This document shows, one piece after another, positions 7,237-15,127 of a DNA stretch of 16,713 bases. Position 1 is the stretch's first letter; every line of letters begins with the position of its first letter. This DNA comes from an uncultured Eubacteriales bacterium (lineage in GTDB: Bacteria; Bacillota; Clostridia; Oscillospirales; Oscillospiraceae), in the NCBI GenBank assembly GCA_900549495.1, contig UROL01000019.1:1-16713 (forward strand). Direction: 5' to 3'. The translations under genes and the position numbers were made by a program. Under the pieces are notes generated by a model that made no database searches, was not told where the DNA came from, and saw only the letters and a list, made by a program, of their open reading frames with translations.

Positions 7237-9315
7237 TTAACCTTTGGTGCGGCTCTTGATAATCTCTTCGCTCTTAGACTTGGGCAGCTCGGTGTAGTGG
7301 CTGGGCTCCATGGAGTACTGGCCACGGCCCTGGGTCTTGGAACGCAGGTCGGTAGCGTAACCGAACATCTCAGCCAGAGGCACATTGGCGTCCACCTGGA
7401 CGGAGCCGGTACGGGTGATCTGACCCAGGATGTTACCACGGCGGGCAGTAACGTCGCCGATGACAACGCCCATGTATTCGTCAGGCACCACAATGGCAAC
7501 CTTCATGATGGGCTCCAGGATGCAGGGATTGGCCTTCCGGCAGGCCTCCTTGAAGGCCATGGAACCGGCAATCTTAAATGCCATTTCAGAGGAGTCAACC
7601 TCGTGATAAGAGCCGTCGTACAGAGTGACCTTCACGTCCACCACAGGGAAACCAGCCAGGACACCGGCGGTCATTGCACCCTGAATACCGGCATCGACAG
7701 CGGGGATATATTCCTTGGGAATGGCGCCGCCGACAACAGCGTTGATGAACTCATAGCCCTTGCCGGGCTCGTTGGGCTCCACACGAATCTTGACATGACC
7801 GTACTGGCCCTTACCGCCGGACTGACGGGCATACTTGGTCTCCTGCTCCACAGACTTGCGGATGGTCTCCTTGTAAGCAACCTGGGGAGCGCCCACGTTG
7901 GCCTCCACCTTAAACTCACGGAGCAGACGGTCCACAATGATTTCCAGGTGCAGCTCGCCCATGCCGGCGATGATGGTCTGACCGGTTTCCTCATCGGTGT
8001 AGGTGCGGAAGGTGGGATCCTCTTCAGCCAGCTTGGCCAGGGCAATACCCATCTTCTCCTGGCCGGCCTTGGTCTTGGGCTCGATGGCCACGCGGATAAC
8101 GGGCTCGGGGAAGACCATGGACTCCAGAATGATGGGATGCTCGGGATCACACAGAGTGTCGCCGGTGGTGGTGTTCTTCACGCCGACAGCGGCGGCAATG
8201 TCACCGGCGTAGACGACGTCCAAATCCTCCCGGTGGTTGGCGTGCATTTGCAGGATACGGCCCAGGCGCTCGTTGGTGCCCTTGGTGCAGTTCAGCACAG
8301 TGGTACCCTTCTCCAGCGTACCAGAGTACACACGGAAGTAGCACAGCTTACCAACATAGGGGTCGGTGGCAATCTTGAAGGCCAGAGCGGAGAAGGGAGC
8401 CTCGTCGGAAGCGGGACGGAAGTCCTCTTCCTCGGTCTCGGGGTTGGTACCCTTGATGCCCTTCTTGTCCAGGGGGCTGGGCATGTAATCCACCACAGCA
8501 TCCAGGACTTCCTGAACACCCTTGTTCTTGTAGGAAGTACCGCAGACAACGGGAACCATCTCGTTGGCAATGGTAGCCCGGCGGATAACCGCCTTCATCT
8601 CGGGCACGGAAATCTCCTCGCCCTCCAGGTACTTCATAGCCAGGTCGTCATCCAGAGCTGTGAGGGAGTCCATCAGCTTCTCGTGGTACTCTTCAGCCAG
8701 CTCCACCATGTCCTCAGGGATTTCTTCCACACGGACATCCTTGCCCAGCTCATCATAGAAGACGTTTGCCTTCATGGTCAGCAGGTCGATATTGCCCTTG
8801 AAGAAAGCCTCGGAGCCGATGGGCAGCTGAATGGGCACTGCATTGCACTTCAGGCGCTCGTCGATCATCTCGAGGACGCGGAAGAAGTTGGCACCCATGA
8901 TGTCCATCTTGTTGACGTAAATCATACGGGGGACCTTGTACTCGTCGGCCTGACGCCAAACGGTCTCGGTCTGGGGCTCGACACCGCCCTTGGCGCACAG
9001 GACGGTAACAGCGCCGTCCAGCACACGCAGGGAGCGCTCCACCTCAACGGTGAAGTCCACGTGACCCGGGGTGTCGATGATGTTCAGCCGGCAGCCCTTC
9101 CAGAAGCAGGTGGTTGCGGCGGAGGTGATGGTAATACCACGCTCCTGCTCCTGAGCCATCCAGTCCATGGTGGCAGAGCCGTCATGGGTCTCGCCGATCT
9201 TGTAGTTACGACCGGTGTAGAACAGGATACGCTCGGTGGTGGTGGTCTTACCGGCATCGATGTGAGCCATGATGCCAAAGTTTCTGGTATTTTCCAGGGA
9301 ATACTGTCTAGGCAT
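7237..9315 (-). CDS. fusA: elongation factor G
   Basis: EF-G drives ribosomal translocation with GTP. It has 692 aa, the family length. The N-terminus reads [31 protein letters not shown] with the G1 motif [48 protein letters not shown] and [12 protein letters not shown] carry the next GTPase motifs. The later domains include [14 protein letters not shown] (domain III), the domain IV loop region, and [22 protein letters not shown] near the end. GGAGAG precedes the ATG. It starts 15 bp after rpsG, so the two are co-transcribed. Confidence 0.98.
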   Translation of the reverse strand: MPRQYSLENTRNFGIMAHIDAGKTTTTERILFYTGRNYKIGETHDGSATMDWMAQEQERGITITSAATTCFWKGCRLNIIDTPGHVDFTVEVERSLRVLDGAVTVLCAKGGVEPQTETVWRQADEYKVPRMIYVNKMDIMGANFFRVLEMIDERLKCNAVPIQLPIGSEAFFKGNIDLLTMKANVFYDELGKDVRVEEIPEDMVELAEEYHEKLMDSLTALDDDLAMKYLEGEEISVPEMKAVIRRATIANEMVPVVCGTSYKNKGVQEVLDAVVDYMPSPLDKKGIKGTNPETEEEDFRPASDEAPFSALAFKIATDPYVGKLCYFRVYSGTLEKGTTVLNCTKGTNERLGRILQMHANHREDLDVVYAGDIAAAVGVKNTTTGDTLCDPEHPIILESMVFPEPVIRVAIEPKTKAGQEKMGIALAKLAEEDPTFRTYTDEETGQTIIAGMGELHLEIIVDRLLREFKVEANVGAPQVAYKETIRKSVEQETKYARQSGGKGQYGHVKIRVEPNEPGKGYEFINAVVGGAIPKEYIPAVDAGIQGAMTAGVLAGFPVVDVKVTLYDGSYHEVDSSEMAFKIAGSMAFKEACRKANPCILEPIMKVAIVVPDEYMGVVIGDVTARRGNILGQITRTGSVQVDANVPLAEMFGYATDLRSKTQGRGQYSMEPSHYTELPKSKSEEIIKSRTKG

Positions 9316-9330
9316 TGATTCTCTCCTTGA

Positions 9331-9801
9331 TTACCAGCGGAAATGCGCGAAGGCCTTGTTGGCCTCGGCCATCTTGTGGACATCCTCACGCTTCTTCACA
9401 GAGGAGCCAGTGTTGTTGGCAGCATCCATAATTTCAGCGGCCAGACGTTCTTTCATGGTGTTCTCGCTGCGGTTACGGCTATACAGGGTAATCCAGCGCA
9501 GACCCAGGGTCTGACGGCGGTCGGGGCGAACCTCGATAGGCACCTGATAGGTAGCACCGCCGACACGGCGGGCCTTCAGCTCCACGGCGGGCATGATGTT
9601 TTCCATAGCCTGCTGGAAGACTTCCAGGCCGTTCTTGCCGGTCTTGTTCTCGACAATCTCAAAAGCACCATAAACGACCTTCTGGGCGACGCCCTTCTTG
9701 CCGTCCAGCATGATGCTGTTTACGAGCTTGGTAACCAGAACGGAATTGTACTGAGGATCGGGCAGAACCTCTCTCTTGGGAACATTACCTCTTCTGGGCA
9801 C
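9331..9801 (-). CDS. rpsG: 30S ribosomal protein S7 (GTG start)
   Basis: S7 nucleates assembly of the 30S head. The protein reads [19 protein letters not shown] at the N-terminus and ends [11 protein letters not shown], with [28 protein letters not shown] in the middle. An in-frame ATG at 9819 would give 162 aa. That ATG sits inside the AAGGAGGG ribosome site, and all S7 proteins begin (M)PRRG. The start is therefore GTG at 9801, giving the normal 156 aa. It lies between rpsL (161-bp gap) and fusA (15-bp gap). Confidence 0.96.
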   Translation of the reverse strand: MPRRGNVPKREVLPDPQYNSVLVTKLVNSIMLDGKKGVAQKVVYGAFEIVENKTGKNGLEVFQQAMENIMPAVELKARRVGGATYQVPIEVRPDRRQTLGLRWITLYSRNRSENTMKERLAAEIMDAANNTGSSVKKREDVHKMAEANKAFAHFRW

Positions 9802-9804
9802 TTT

Positions 9805-9816
9805 GCTTCCCTCCTT
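9805..9816 (-). promoter_or_regulatory. rpsG ribosome binding site that fixes the GTG start
   Basis: The minus-strand AAGGAGGGAAGC runs directly to GTG at 9801-9799. The ATG at 9819 overlaps this site and so cannot be the start served by it. Confidence 0.85.
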
Positions 9817-9842
9817 CATAAAATAATGATTTCATCGGTACT

Positions 9843-9915
9843 CGAAAGTGAGTCTTTCGTTGTGCCTGGCCAGAGGTTTAATAACTCTATATTAAAACGC
9901 TGGCAAGGCCTTGCC
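9843..9915 (-). promoter_or_regulatory. rpsL-rpsG spacer with stem-loop, palindrome and possible internal promoter
   Basis: This spacer holds a 6-bp hairpin with a 5-nt loop (CGAAAG 9843-9848, CTTTCG 9854-9859). It also holds a perfect 14-bp palindrome (GGCAAGGCCTTGCC, 9902-9915). On the minus strand TTGCCA (9901-9906) and TATTAA (9878-9883) are 17 bp apart, a possible promoter for rpsG-fusA. In E. coli, S7 represses translation through the equivalent spacer; the same role here is inference. Confidence 0.4.
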
Positions 9916-9962
9916 TTGCGAAAGGGCGTGGAAAAAGTTCAGTTGAATCGGGCAGAAAAGAA

Positions 9963-10388
9963 TTACTTCTTCTTGCCAGCCTTGGGCCGCTTTGCACCGT
10001 ACTTGGAGCGGGCCTGCATACGGTTCTGTACGCCCTGGGTATCCAGAGTACCACGAACGATGTGGTAACGAACACCGGGAAGGTCCTTAACACGACCGCC
10101 ACGAATCAGAACCACGGAGTGCTCCTGCAGGTTGTGACCCACACCGGGGATGTAAGCGGAAACTTCCATGCCATTGGTCAGACGCACACGGGCAATCTTA
10201 CGCAGAGCGGAGTTAGGCTTCTTGGGGGTGATGGTACGCACAGCGGTGCACACGCCACGCTTCTGGGGGGAGGGCAGGGTGGTAGCCTTGTTCTCCAGGG
10301 TGTTCAGACCTCTCTGCAGAGCGGGAGCGGTGGACTTGTAGGTAACCTGCTGACGGCCATTTCTGACCAGCTGATTAAAAGTAGGCAT
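9963..10388 (-). CDS. rpsL: 30S ribosomal protein S12
   Basis: S12 sits in the decoding centre of the 30S subunit. The 141-aa protein carries [51 protein letters not shown] and a basic tail [13 protein letters not shown]. The PKKPNSA lysines linked to streptomycin resistance are unmodified, so the allele looks streptomycin-sensitive. GAAAGGAG precedes the ATG. It follows the L7Ae-like gene by 75 bp in the str operon. Confidence 0.97.
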   Translation of the reverse strand: MPTFNQLVRNGRQQVTYKSTAPALQRGLNTLENKATTLPSPQKRGVCTAVRTITPKKPNSALRKIARVRLTNGMEVSAYIPGVGHNLQEHSVVLIRGGRVKDLPGVRYHIVRGTLDTQGVQNRMQARSKYGAKRPKAGKKK

Positions 10389-10463
10389 CTATTTTCTCCT
10401 TTCTTTTGTTCTCGCCTTTCGGCGGGTATATATTCTACGGAAATGCATCCGATAGAACCAGGG

Positions 10464-10703
10464 TCACTGGATGACGGCTGCTGCCGCTGCACCCACCTCG
10501 ATATGGCAGGCACGGCCCAATTCCGCCATGGTTGAAACGTAGGAAACAGGAACCTTATGGGCCAGGCACAGTGCCTGCAAGGGCTCTGTGACAGCAGGGT
10601 CGGCATCCTGGGCCAGGTACACCTGCCGGGCGGTTCCGGCCAGAATGGCCTTTTTCAGCTGCTTGGCGCCCACAATGCGCTTGGCAGCCCCCAAATCCGG
10701 CAT
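10464..10703 (-). CDS. ribosomal L7Ae/L30e-family K-turn RNA-binding protein (YbxF-like)
   Basis: The 79-aa protein has the L7Ae fold signature: AAKRIVGAKQLKKAI at the start, VYLAQDADPAVTEPLQALC in the middle and GRACHIEVGAAAAAVI at the end. In Bacillus the same family (YbxF) lies just before rpsL and binds kink-turn RNA. The frame stays open to ATG 10745, but that lies only a few bases from the expected transcription start of the 10755-10782 promoter and extends beyond the family. ATG 10703 gives family length, though no good Shine-Dalgarno precedes any of the three candidate ATGs (10745, 10724, 10703). It is the first gene of the str operon here. Confidence 0.82.
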   Translation of the reverse strand: MPDLGAAKRIVGAKQLKKAILAGTARQVYLAQDADPAVTEPLQALCLAHKVPVSYVSTMAELGRACHIEVGAAAAAVIQ

Positions 10704-10754
10704 TGGGCCGCACTGGGGAATCATACAATCATTCTTCGTAACCATACAGGTTGT

Positions 10755-10782
10755 ATTATACGCAGTTTTCTGAAAATGTCAA
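10755..10782 (-). promoter_or_regulatory. main promoter of the str operon
   Basis: On the minus strand perfect TTGACA (10777-10782) and TATAAT (10755-10760) are 16 bp apart. Transcription should begin near 10748 and run through the L7Ae-like gene, rpsL, rpsG and fusA. Confidence 0.88.
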
Positions 10783-10889
10783 CAAAAATGTGGAGAAAAC
10801 TTTTGCTATTGTGCTGAAAAACTTCTTTTGCCGGGGCTCTGCCATGGGTGTCACCCGTCGAAATACAAATGTTCTTTCGCTAAGCACGT

Positions 10890-11462
10890 TCACATTTCCC
10901 TGCCGCTTTTCATCCGCATCAGCAGGACGCTCCCCTCCGCTTTCAGCCATGCCTTTTCCTTTGAATAGGCCGGGAGCACCCCTTCCACCGTCTGCCAGAA
11001 GGCCGCCGAGTGGTCCATATGGAGCCGGTGCGCCAGCTCGTGCACCACCACATAGTCCCGCACGCTCTCCGGCGCCAGCATCAGCAGGCAGTTGAAATTC
11101 AGATTCCCCGCACTGGAGCAGCTGCCCCAGCGGCCCGTCTGGTTGCGGATGGTAATGCGGCCATAGGTGACCTGCATTTCCCGGGCGAAGCGCTCCACCC
11201 GGGGCGGAATGTCCTTGGAGGCCCGCCGGGCCAGGGTGCGGATGTCCTCCGGAGTCAGGGGTGCTGCCTCCCCTGCCTGTCTGGCGGCGCAAACCTTTTC
11301 CATGGTTCTGTCAATCCAGGAGGATTTTTCTTCCAGGAAGCGTGTAATCTCCCCCTGAGGAAGGCGAGCCGGTGCCCGGACAATCAGTGCCCCCTCCCGG
11401 GTGATTTGGATACTGAGGGTTTTCCGTCGGCTGCGAATTACGGTTGTTTTCCATTTGCTCAT
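10890..11462 (-). CDS. YgjP-type (DUF45/M48-like) zinc metallopeptidase
   Basis: The 190-aa protein has the family signature RWGSCSSAGNLNFN (111-124). The zinc site is VVHELAHRLHMDHSAAFW, with H141, E142 and H145 of HEXXH and H151 as the likely third ligand. The N-terminus KTTVIRSRRKTLSIQITREGALIVRAP matches the usual beta entry of this family. There is no signal peptide, so it is cytoplasmic; substrates of the family are largely unknown. The ATG at 11462 overlaps the YolD stop (ATGA), pointing to translational coupling. It is the third gene of the SOS operon. Confidence 0.85.
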   Translation of the reverse strand: MSKWKTTVIRSRRKTLSIQITREGALIVRAPARLPQGEITRFLEEKSSWIDRTMEKVCAARQAGEAAPLTPEDIRTLARRASKDIPPRVERFAREMQVTYGRITIRNQTGRWGSCSSAGNLNFNCLLMLAPESVRDYVVVHELAHRLHMDHSAAFWQTVEGVLPAYSKEKAWLKAEGSVLLMRMKSGREM

Positions 11463-11899
11463 AGCTGCTCCCATTCCAGGCCGTCAATGTCACGGATGCT
11501 GTCTATACAAATGCGCTCCCCGCCGGTAAGCAGGATGGCATTTTGATATTTGTCGATTCGTTTTACCTTTCCCCTGACCCATACATAGCTGCCGCCGGGC
11601 TTGCTTGCATCCTGCCGGAAGCAGAGAAAGCGCACTTCCCCCGTCTCCTCCAGGTGGCGGGCCAGATAGCACAGGGCCCGGTTCAGCAGTTCCTTGCCGT
11701 CGGCATCCAGGCAGGTCTCCGCCTCCGTCAGCCGGGCGCTTTCCTTCAACACATCCTCATAGCCAACCAGGGCGGCAAAGGGAGAAAATTGAGCCCCTCG
11801 GTTTACCATGGACATGCGGGCATGGCGGCCGGAGACCGGGGGGCTGGCGTGGAGGATATCCTCGTATTTGTGGCCTTTTCTCATATCCGTTCCTGGCAT
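11459..11899 (-). CDS. YolD-like protein
   Basis: The 146-aa protein carries the YolD signature KYEDILHASPPVSGRHARMSM followed by VNRGAQFSPFAALVGYEDVL (residues about 11-50). YolD-like proteins are encoded beside Y-family polymerases in Firmicutes and have been proposed as functional counterparts of UmuD. The C-terminal half (VRGKVKRIDKYQNAILLTGGERICIDSIRDIDG) looks like a small beta domain of the same family. The start at 11899 follows GGGGGAGG closely; ATG 11884 is an alternative. It lies 16 bp after the polymerase and overlaps the metallopeptidase by 4 nt. Confidence 0.85.
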   Translation of the reverse strand: MPGTDMRKGHKYEDILHASPPVSGRHARMSMVNRGAQFSPFAALVGYEDVLKESARLTEAETCLDADGKELLNRALCYLARHLEETGEVRFLCFRQDASKPGGSYVWVRGKVKRIDKYQNAILLTGGERICIDSIRDIDGLEWEQL

Positions 11900-11915
11900 G
11901 TTCCTCCCCCATTCC

Positions 11916-13418
11916 CTATGCCTTGTGTCCGCCGATCTGGCCGTTGCGGGAAATGGTGGTGGCTCCCTCCTCCAAATCCATGCCACGGACGATGGCGTTC
12001 TTTCCGTATTTTCTCTTAATGCCCAGCATGGCCCTTTGGCGGCGCTTTTCCCGCTCCAGCTCCGCATCCTCCACTGCCCGGCGCTGGGCATCGCCGAACA
12101 AATCCAGCTGCTCGAAATTTTCCTTAGGAGCATTCTCCCGCTCCAGGAAATTGGCCGTCAGGGTCAGGCGGCGCACCAGCAGGTCTTTGTTGGAAATGCG
12201 GTCGTACAGCGCCGCCACCGCCGCCATGATTTTCTTCGTAGAGGACATTCTTCTATCTAGATTGACGGTGCCGTGGGAGTGCTTGGGAATTTTCCGCCCA
12301 TAGGCATCCGTCACCACCTCGCCCTGGTATTTGCTGCAAATCTCCGGCCGGGTCAGGCTCTCCACGTCGTAGCCGATGGTGAGGGTCAGCTGGTTGGTGG
12401 TCAGGCCCTTTTCCACCAAATCCAGGGTGAGCTGGTCTGCCATCTCCCGAACCACCAGGCGGGTTTTCTCCCAGGTATATGGGCAGGTCAGCACCTGGCC
12501 GGAGCTGATGGAATTGGTAGTGGGCCTATAGGCCTTGATATCCGCAATGGTGCAGGGCTCCTGACCCCAGGCGTGGTCAATCAGCAGCTCTGCGTTGATG
12601 CCGAAGAGGAAATACAAGAAATCCTCGTTGAAAAACTCCGTTTGCTTGCCCAGGGAGCACCGGGCAATGTCCCCCATGGTGTACAGGCCGTGCTTTTCCA
12701 GGCGCCTGGTGTAGCCCCGGCCTACCCGCCAGAAGTCTGTCAGGGGGCGGTGATCCCACAGAAGCTGCCGATAGGTTATCTCGTTCAGCTCTGCAATGCG
12801 AACCCCCTGCCTGTCCGGCTCCACATGCTTGGCCACAATGTCCATAGCCACCTTGCACAGGTACAGGTTGGTACCCACCCCGGCGGTGGCCGTGATGCCG
12901 GTATGGGCCAGCACCTGGCGAATCAGCATTTCCGCAAAGCCCCGGCCATCCACATTGTAGATTTTCAAATAGGGGGTGGCATCGATGAATACCTCGTCAA
13001 TGGAATAGACGTGGATATCCTCCGGTGCCACGAATTTCAGGTAGAGCTCGTAGATTTGGGAGCTGACACGCATATACCGGGCCATCTGGGGCGGGGCCAC
13101 AATATAGTCCACTTCCCAGTCCCGGTGCTGCTGCAAAAGTGCGGCATCCCAGCTTTTTCCGGTAAGGGTGCGGCGGGGGGCCTTGCTCCTGCGTAGGGCA
13201 TTCACCTCTGCCACCTTCTGCACTACCTCAAAAAGCCGGGCCCGCCCCGGAATGCCATAGGCCTTCAACGAGGGGGACACCGCCAGGCAGATGGTTTTCT
13301 CCGTCCGCCCGGGGTCTGCCACCACCAGATTGGTGCCCAGGGGGTCCAGCTTTCGCTCCACACACTCCACCGAGGCGTAGAAGGATTTTAAGTCGATGGC
13401 CACATAGGTCTTTTCCAC
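11916..13418 (-). CDS. Y-family translesion DNA polymerase (UmuC/UvrX-like, GTG start)
   Basis: The 500-aa protein would copy past damaged bases at the replication fork. Catalytic acidic residues are D9 (AIDLKSFYASVE) and D141/E142 (YSIDEVFID). GITATAGVGTNLYLCKVAMDI (174-194) is the palm/HhH-side motif of the family. A little-finger domain follows, then a clamp-binding QLDLF at 437-441 and the conserved tail KYGKNAIVRGMDLEEGATT and NGQIGGHKA. The frame opens with an ATG at 13463. That ATG lies inside the LexA box and between -35 and -10, so it cannot be the start. GTG 13418 with GGAAGGGGG at 13427-13435 is chosen; homologues also begin around (V/M)EKTYVAIDLKSFYAS. It is the first gene of the SOS operon. 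Confidence 0.93.
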   Translation of the reverse strand: MEKTYVAIDLKSFYASVECVERKLDPLGTNLVVADPGRTEKTICLAVSPSLKAYGIPGRARLFEVVQKVAEVNALRRSKAPRRTLTGKSWDAALLQQHRDWEVDYIVAPPQMARYMRVSSQIYELYLKFVAPEDIHVYSIDEVFIDATPYLKIYNVDGRGFAEMLIRQVLAHTGITATAGVGTNLYLCKVAMDIVAKHVEPDRQGVRIAELNEITYRQLLWDHRPLTDFWRVGRGYTRRLEKHGLYTMGDIARCSLGKQTEFFNEDFLYFLFGINAELLIDHAWGQEPCTIADIKAYRPTTNSISSGQVLTCPYTWEKTRLVVREMADQLTLDLVEKGLTTNQLTLTIGYDVESLTRPEICSKYQGEVVTDAYGRKIPKHSHGTVNLDRRMSSTKKIMAAVAALYDRISNKDLLVRRLTLTANFLERENAPKENFEQLDLFGDAQRRAVEDAELEREKRRQRAMLGIKRKYGKNAIVRGMDLEEGATTISRNGQIGGHKA

Positions 13419-13451
13419 TGGGCAAGCCCCCTTCCGGCACTGTTTGGGTTT

Positions 13452-13480
13452 ATTATAGAACATCTGTTCTCATTTGTCAA
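13452..13480 (-). promoter_or_regulatory. consensus promoter of the translesion operon
   Basis: On the minus strand TTGACA (13475-13480) and TATAAT (13452-13457) are both perfect and separated by the ideal 17 bp. The LexA box fills most of the spacer. Confidence 0.93.
13457..13470. promoter_or_regulatory. LexA (SOS) operator
   Basis: AGAACATCTGTTCT contains a perfect GAAC-N4-GTTC palindrome, the core of the Gram-positive LexA box. It lies between the -35 and -10, where bound LexA would block RNA polymerase. It sits more than 60 bp from the divergent promoter, which is probably not controlled by it. Confidence 0.9.
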
Positions 13481-13532
13481 CCGGAAGAAAATGGGGTTAT
13501 GAAAAAGATATCATTTATTTTGTAATTTATAC

Positions 13533-13561
13533 TTGACATTATGACAGGTATGTGCTAGGAT
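13533..13561 (+). promoter_or_regulatory. promoter of the membrane protein-Xre operon
   Basis: TTGACA (13533-13538) and TAGGAT (13556-13561) are 17 bp apart. A short direct repeat TGACA-TTA-TGACA overlaps the -35 and could be an operator, perhaps for the Xre protein (speculative). Confidence 0.75.
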
Positions 13562-13598
13562 ACAGACATCTCAAAGAAAACATCGGGAGGCAATGGAT

Positions 13599-14108
13599 AT
13601 GAAAGCATCTATCATTGGCATTATCATTGGCATTATCGGCGGGCTTGTCTTTGTTACCCTGTTTTTCCTCATCCTTATGCTGTGCAAGAAGAAGCGGACC
13701 TGCGATTTCGACGAGCGGCAGCGGATGGGGCGAGGGCGGGCTTTCCAGGCCGGATTCTTCACCATACTGCTGACAGGGGCCATTGTCACCTGTCTGGACT
13801 TTCTGGGGGTACTGCCGGGGAGCGGTCTGCTGTGGCACATGGGGGCCCTTCTGCTGGGTGTCGCCGTATTTGCGGTGACTGCAATTCACTACGATGCCTA
13901 TGTGGGCCTCCACCAAAAGGCCAAAAGCTACTATATTACCGGAAGCTGTATCTTTGCTGCTATGACCCTCAACGGTGTCGTCAACCTGGGCAGCAGCGAC
14001 CCGGACAGGGTGACTCTTTCCATTCTGGATTTCCAGGTTGCCGCCCTCTGGGTAGTCATTCTGATTGCGCTGCTGGTGCATCGTTCTCACAGCAAGGGGG
14101 AAGAATGA
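13599..14108 (+). CDS. five-helix membrane protein paired with an Xre regulator
   Basis: The 169-aa protein has about five hydrophobic helices: residues 3-28, 50-75, 80-105, 113-133 and 140-164. A basic KKKR follows helix 1, and the cytoplasmic loop carries CDFDERQRMGRGRAFQAGF. A DERQ...RG.A...GF motif of this kind is typical of small clostridial membrane proteins encoded beside HTH regulators. The function is unknown. GGGAGG at 13585-13590 is 8 nt from ATG 13599 but only 2 nt from ATG 13593, so 13599 is chosen. It overlaps the next gene by 4 nt (ATGA). Confidence 0.75.
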   Translation: MKASIIGIIIGIIGGLVFVTLFFLILMLCKKKRTCDFDERQRMGRGRAFQAGFFTILLTGAIVTCLDFLGVLPGSGLLWHMGALLLGVAVFAVTAIHYDAYVGLHQKAKSYYITGSCIFAAMTLNGVVNLGSSDPDRVTLSILDFQVAALWVVILIALLVHRSHSKGEE

Positions 14109-14299
14109 AAAATCTCCGACTGAAAGCCGCCCGGGCCGCCAAGGATCTGAGCCAGGAGGCACTGGCTCAGCTGGTGGGGGTGACCCGGCAGACCATCAAT
14201 GCCATCGAAAAGGGGGACTACAACCCCACCATCCGTCTGTGCCTTGCCATCTGCCATGCACTGGACAAGACACTGGACGAGCTGTTCTGGGAGGAATAA
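14105..14299 (+). CDS. Xre/Cro-family HTH regulator (YozG-like)
   Basis: The 64-aa protein is essentially one HTH domain: LRLKAARAAKDLSQEALAQL, then VGVTRQTINAIEKGDYNPTI, ending LDKTLDELFWEE. The QEALAQLVGVTRQTINAIEKG helix-turn-helix is canonical. It is translationally coupled to the membrane protein gene. Together they form a membrane-sensor/repressor-type pair; what is sensed and regulated cannot be told from sequence. Confidence 0.9.
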   Translation: MKNLRLKAARAAKDLSQEALAQLVGVTRQTINAIEKGDYNPTIRLCLAICHALDKTLDELFWEE

Positions 14300-14310
14300 C
14301 GCTTCTATAA

Positions 14311-14349
14311 TAAAAAGGGCAGGGAGTAACGGCTATACTTCCCTGCCCT
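14311..14349. terminator. bidirectional terminator between the Xre and TetR genes
   Basis: AGGGCAGGGA (14316-14325) pairs with TCCCTGCCCT (14340-14349) over a 14-nt loop. The minus side is followed by TTTTTATTATA (strong, for TetR). The plus side is followed by GCTTATTTTAT (weaker, for the Xre gene). Confidence 0.8.
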
Positions 14350-14356
14350 GCTTATT

Positions 14357-15004
14357 TTATTGATAAGGATGCTCCCCTACCGGGTGGCCGCTGATGGTAT
14401 CGCCCTTCTCCGGGTATACCGGCACCTTGTTCTGCTTTCCGGATTTGAGGAACAGCATCAGCGAGGCGAACTGGATTCCCTGGCGGCGGCCAATCTCCTC
14501 CTGAGACAGCTCACACACTCCCATGGCGCACATGGTGCCCAGGCCCAAAACATACGTCCACATCTGCTGGAACAGCAGCTCGGCCTGCTCCCGGGTCAGA
14601 TCATAGTCCTGCATCACCAGCTGAATGCAGGTCTCGTCCATACCGTTCAGGTCGTGGAGTGCCTGGCGGAAGCTGACGCCCCGGGAATGTTCCTGGAGGA
14701 ACAGGAGCTTGAACAGCTCCGGCTCGTGGATGCCATAGGACACCACCTGCAAACCAATTCGCTTAAAGGCTGGGGTATACTCCCGGTAGTCGCTGATATA
14801 TTCCATGAACTCCCGGAGAGCAAGCTCCCGGGCAGCCTGCCTCACCTCCTCCATATTCTGAAAGAGGGTGAAAATCGGCCGGGCCGAGGCTCCTAGGCGG
14901 CGACCCAAATCCCGGGCGGTCAAAGCGGAGATACCCCCCTCTTTTATCATCTGTAACGCAGCGGCGGCGACTTCCTCCCGGGTGAATTTTGGCTTTGGGG
15001 GCAT
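14357..15004 (-). CDS. TetR/AcrR family transcriptional regulator
   Basis: The 215-aa protein has an N-terminal TetR HTH: FTREEVAAAALQMIKEGGIS, then ALTARDLGRRLGASARPIFTLFQNMEEV (residues about 7-54). A helical ligand/dimer domain follows. The ligand cannot be predicted. The open frame extends to 15112, but that crosses the promoter and operator; ATG 15004 with AAGGA upstream starts at the usual (M)PPKPKFTREE. No target gene is divergently adjacent. It may act mainly on itself or on distant genes. Confidence 0.88.
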   Translation of the reverse strand: MPPKPKFTREEVAAAALQMIKEGGISALTARDLGRRLGASARPIFTLFQNMEEVRQAARELALREFMEYISDYREYTPAFKRIGLQVVSYGIHEPELFKLLFLQEHSRGVSFRQALHDLNGMDETCIQLVMQDYDLTREQAELLFQQMWTYVLGLGTMCAMGVCELSQEEIGRRQGIQFASLMLFLKSGKQNKVPVYPEKGDTISGHPVGEHPYQ

Positions 15005-15034
15005 GGCAGCAGCATCCTTCCTTGGGATATTGAT

Positions 15035-15054
15035 GCAGCGTTGTGTAACGCCGC
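15035..15054. promoter_or_regulatory. candidate TetR self-operator
   Basis: GCAGCGTT-GTGT-AACGCCGC is an 8-4-8 inverted repeat with one mismatch. It lies just downstream of the expected TetR transcription start. Its position fits autorepression. Confidence 0.5.
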
Positions 15055-15071
15055 TTTCTAAGTGTCTTTTC

Positions 15072-15100
15072 ATTATAGACAGCGGGCGGTTTTTTGTCAA
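15072..15100 (-). promoter_or_regulatory. consensus promoter of the TetR gene
   Basis: On the minus strand perfect TTGACA (15095-15100) and TATAAT (15072-15077) are 17 bp apart. Confidence 0.88.
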
Positions 15101-15127
15101 GGTCGGGAGCACTTTCCGGCCAGAAGA

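Noticed and set aside
7297..9318. 673-codon open frame on the plus strand opposite fusA
   Set aside because: Same cause: antisense to a highly biased EF-G gene, His/Gly/Leu-rich, no ribosome site or motif.
12273..13196. 307-codon plus-strand frame opposite the polymerase
   Set aside because: Antisense to a well-supported Y-family polymerase; the sequence resembles no protein family.
15005..15112. N-terminal extension of the TetR frame to 15112
   Set aside because: It covers the -10, the start site and the operator, so it is not in the transcript.
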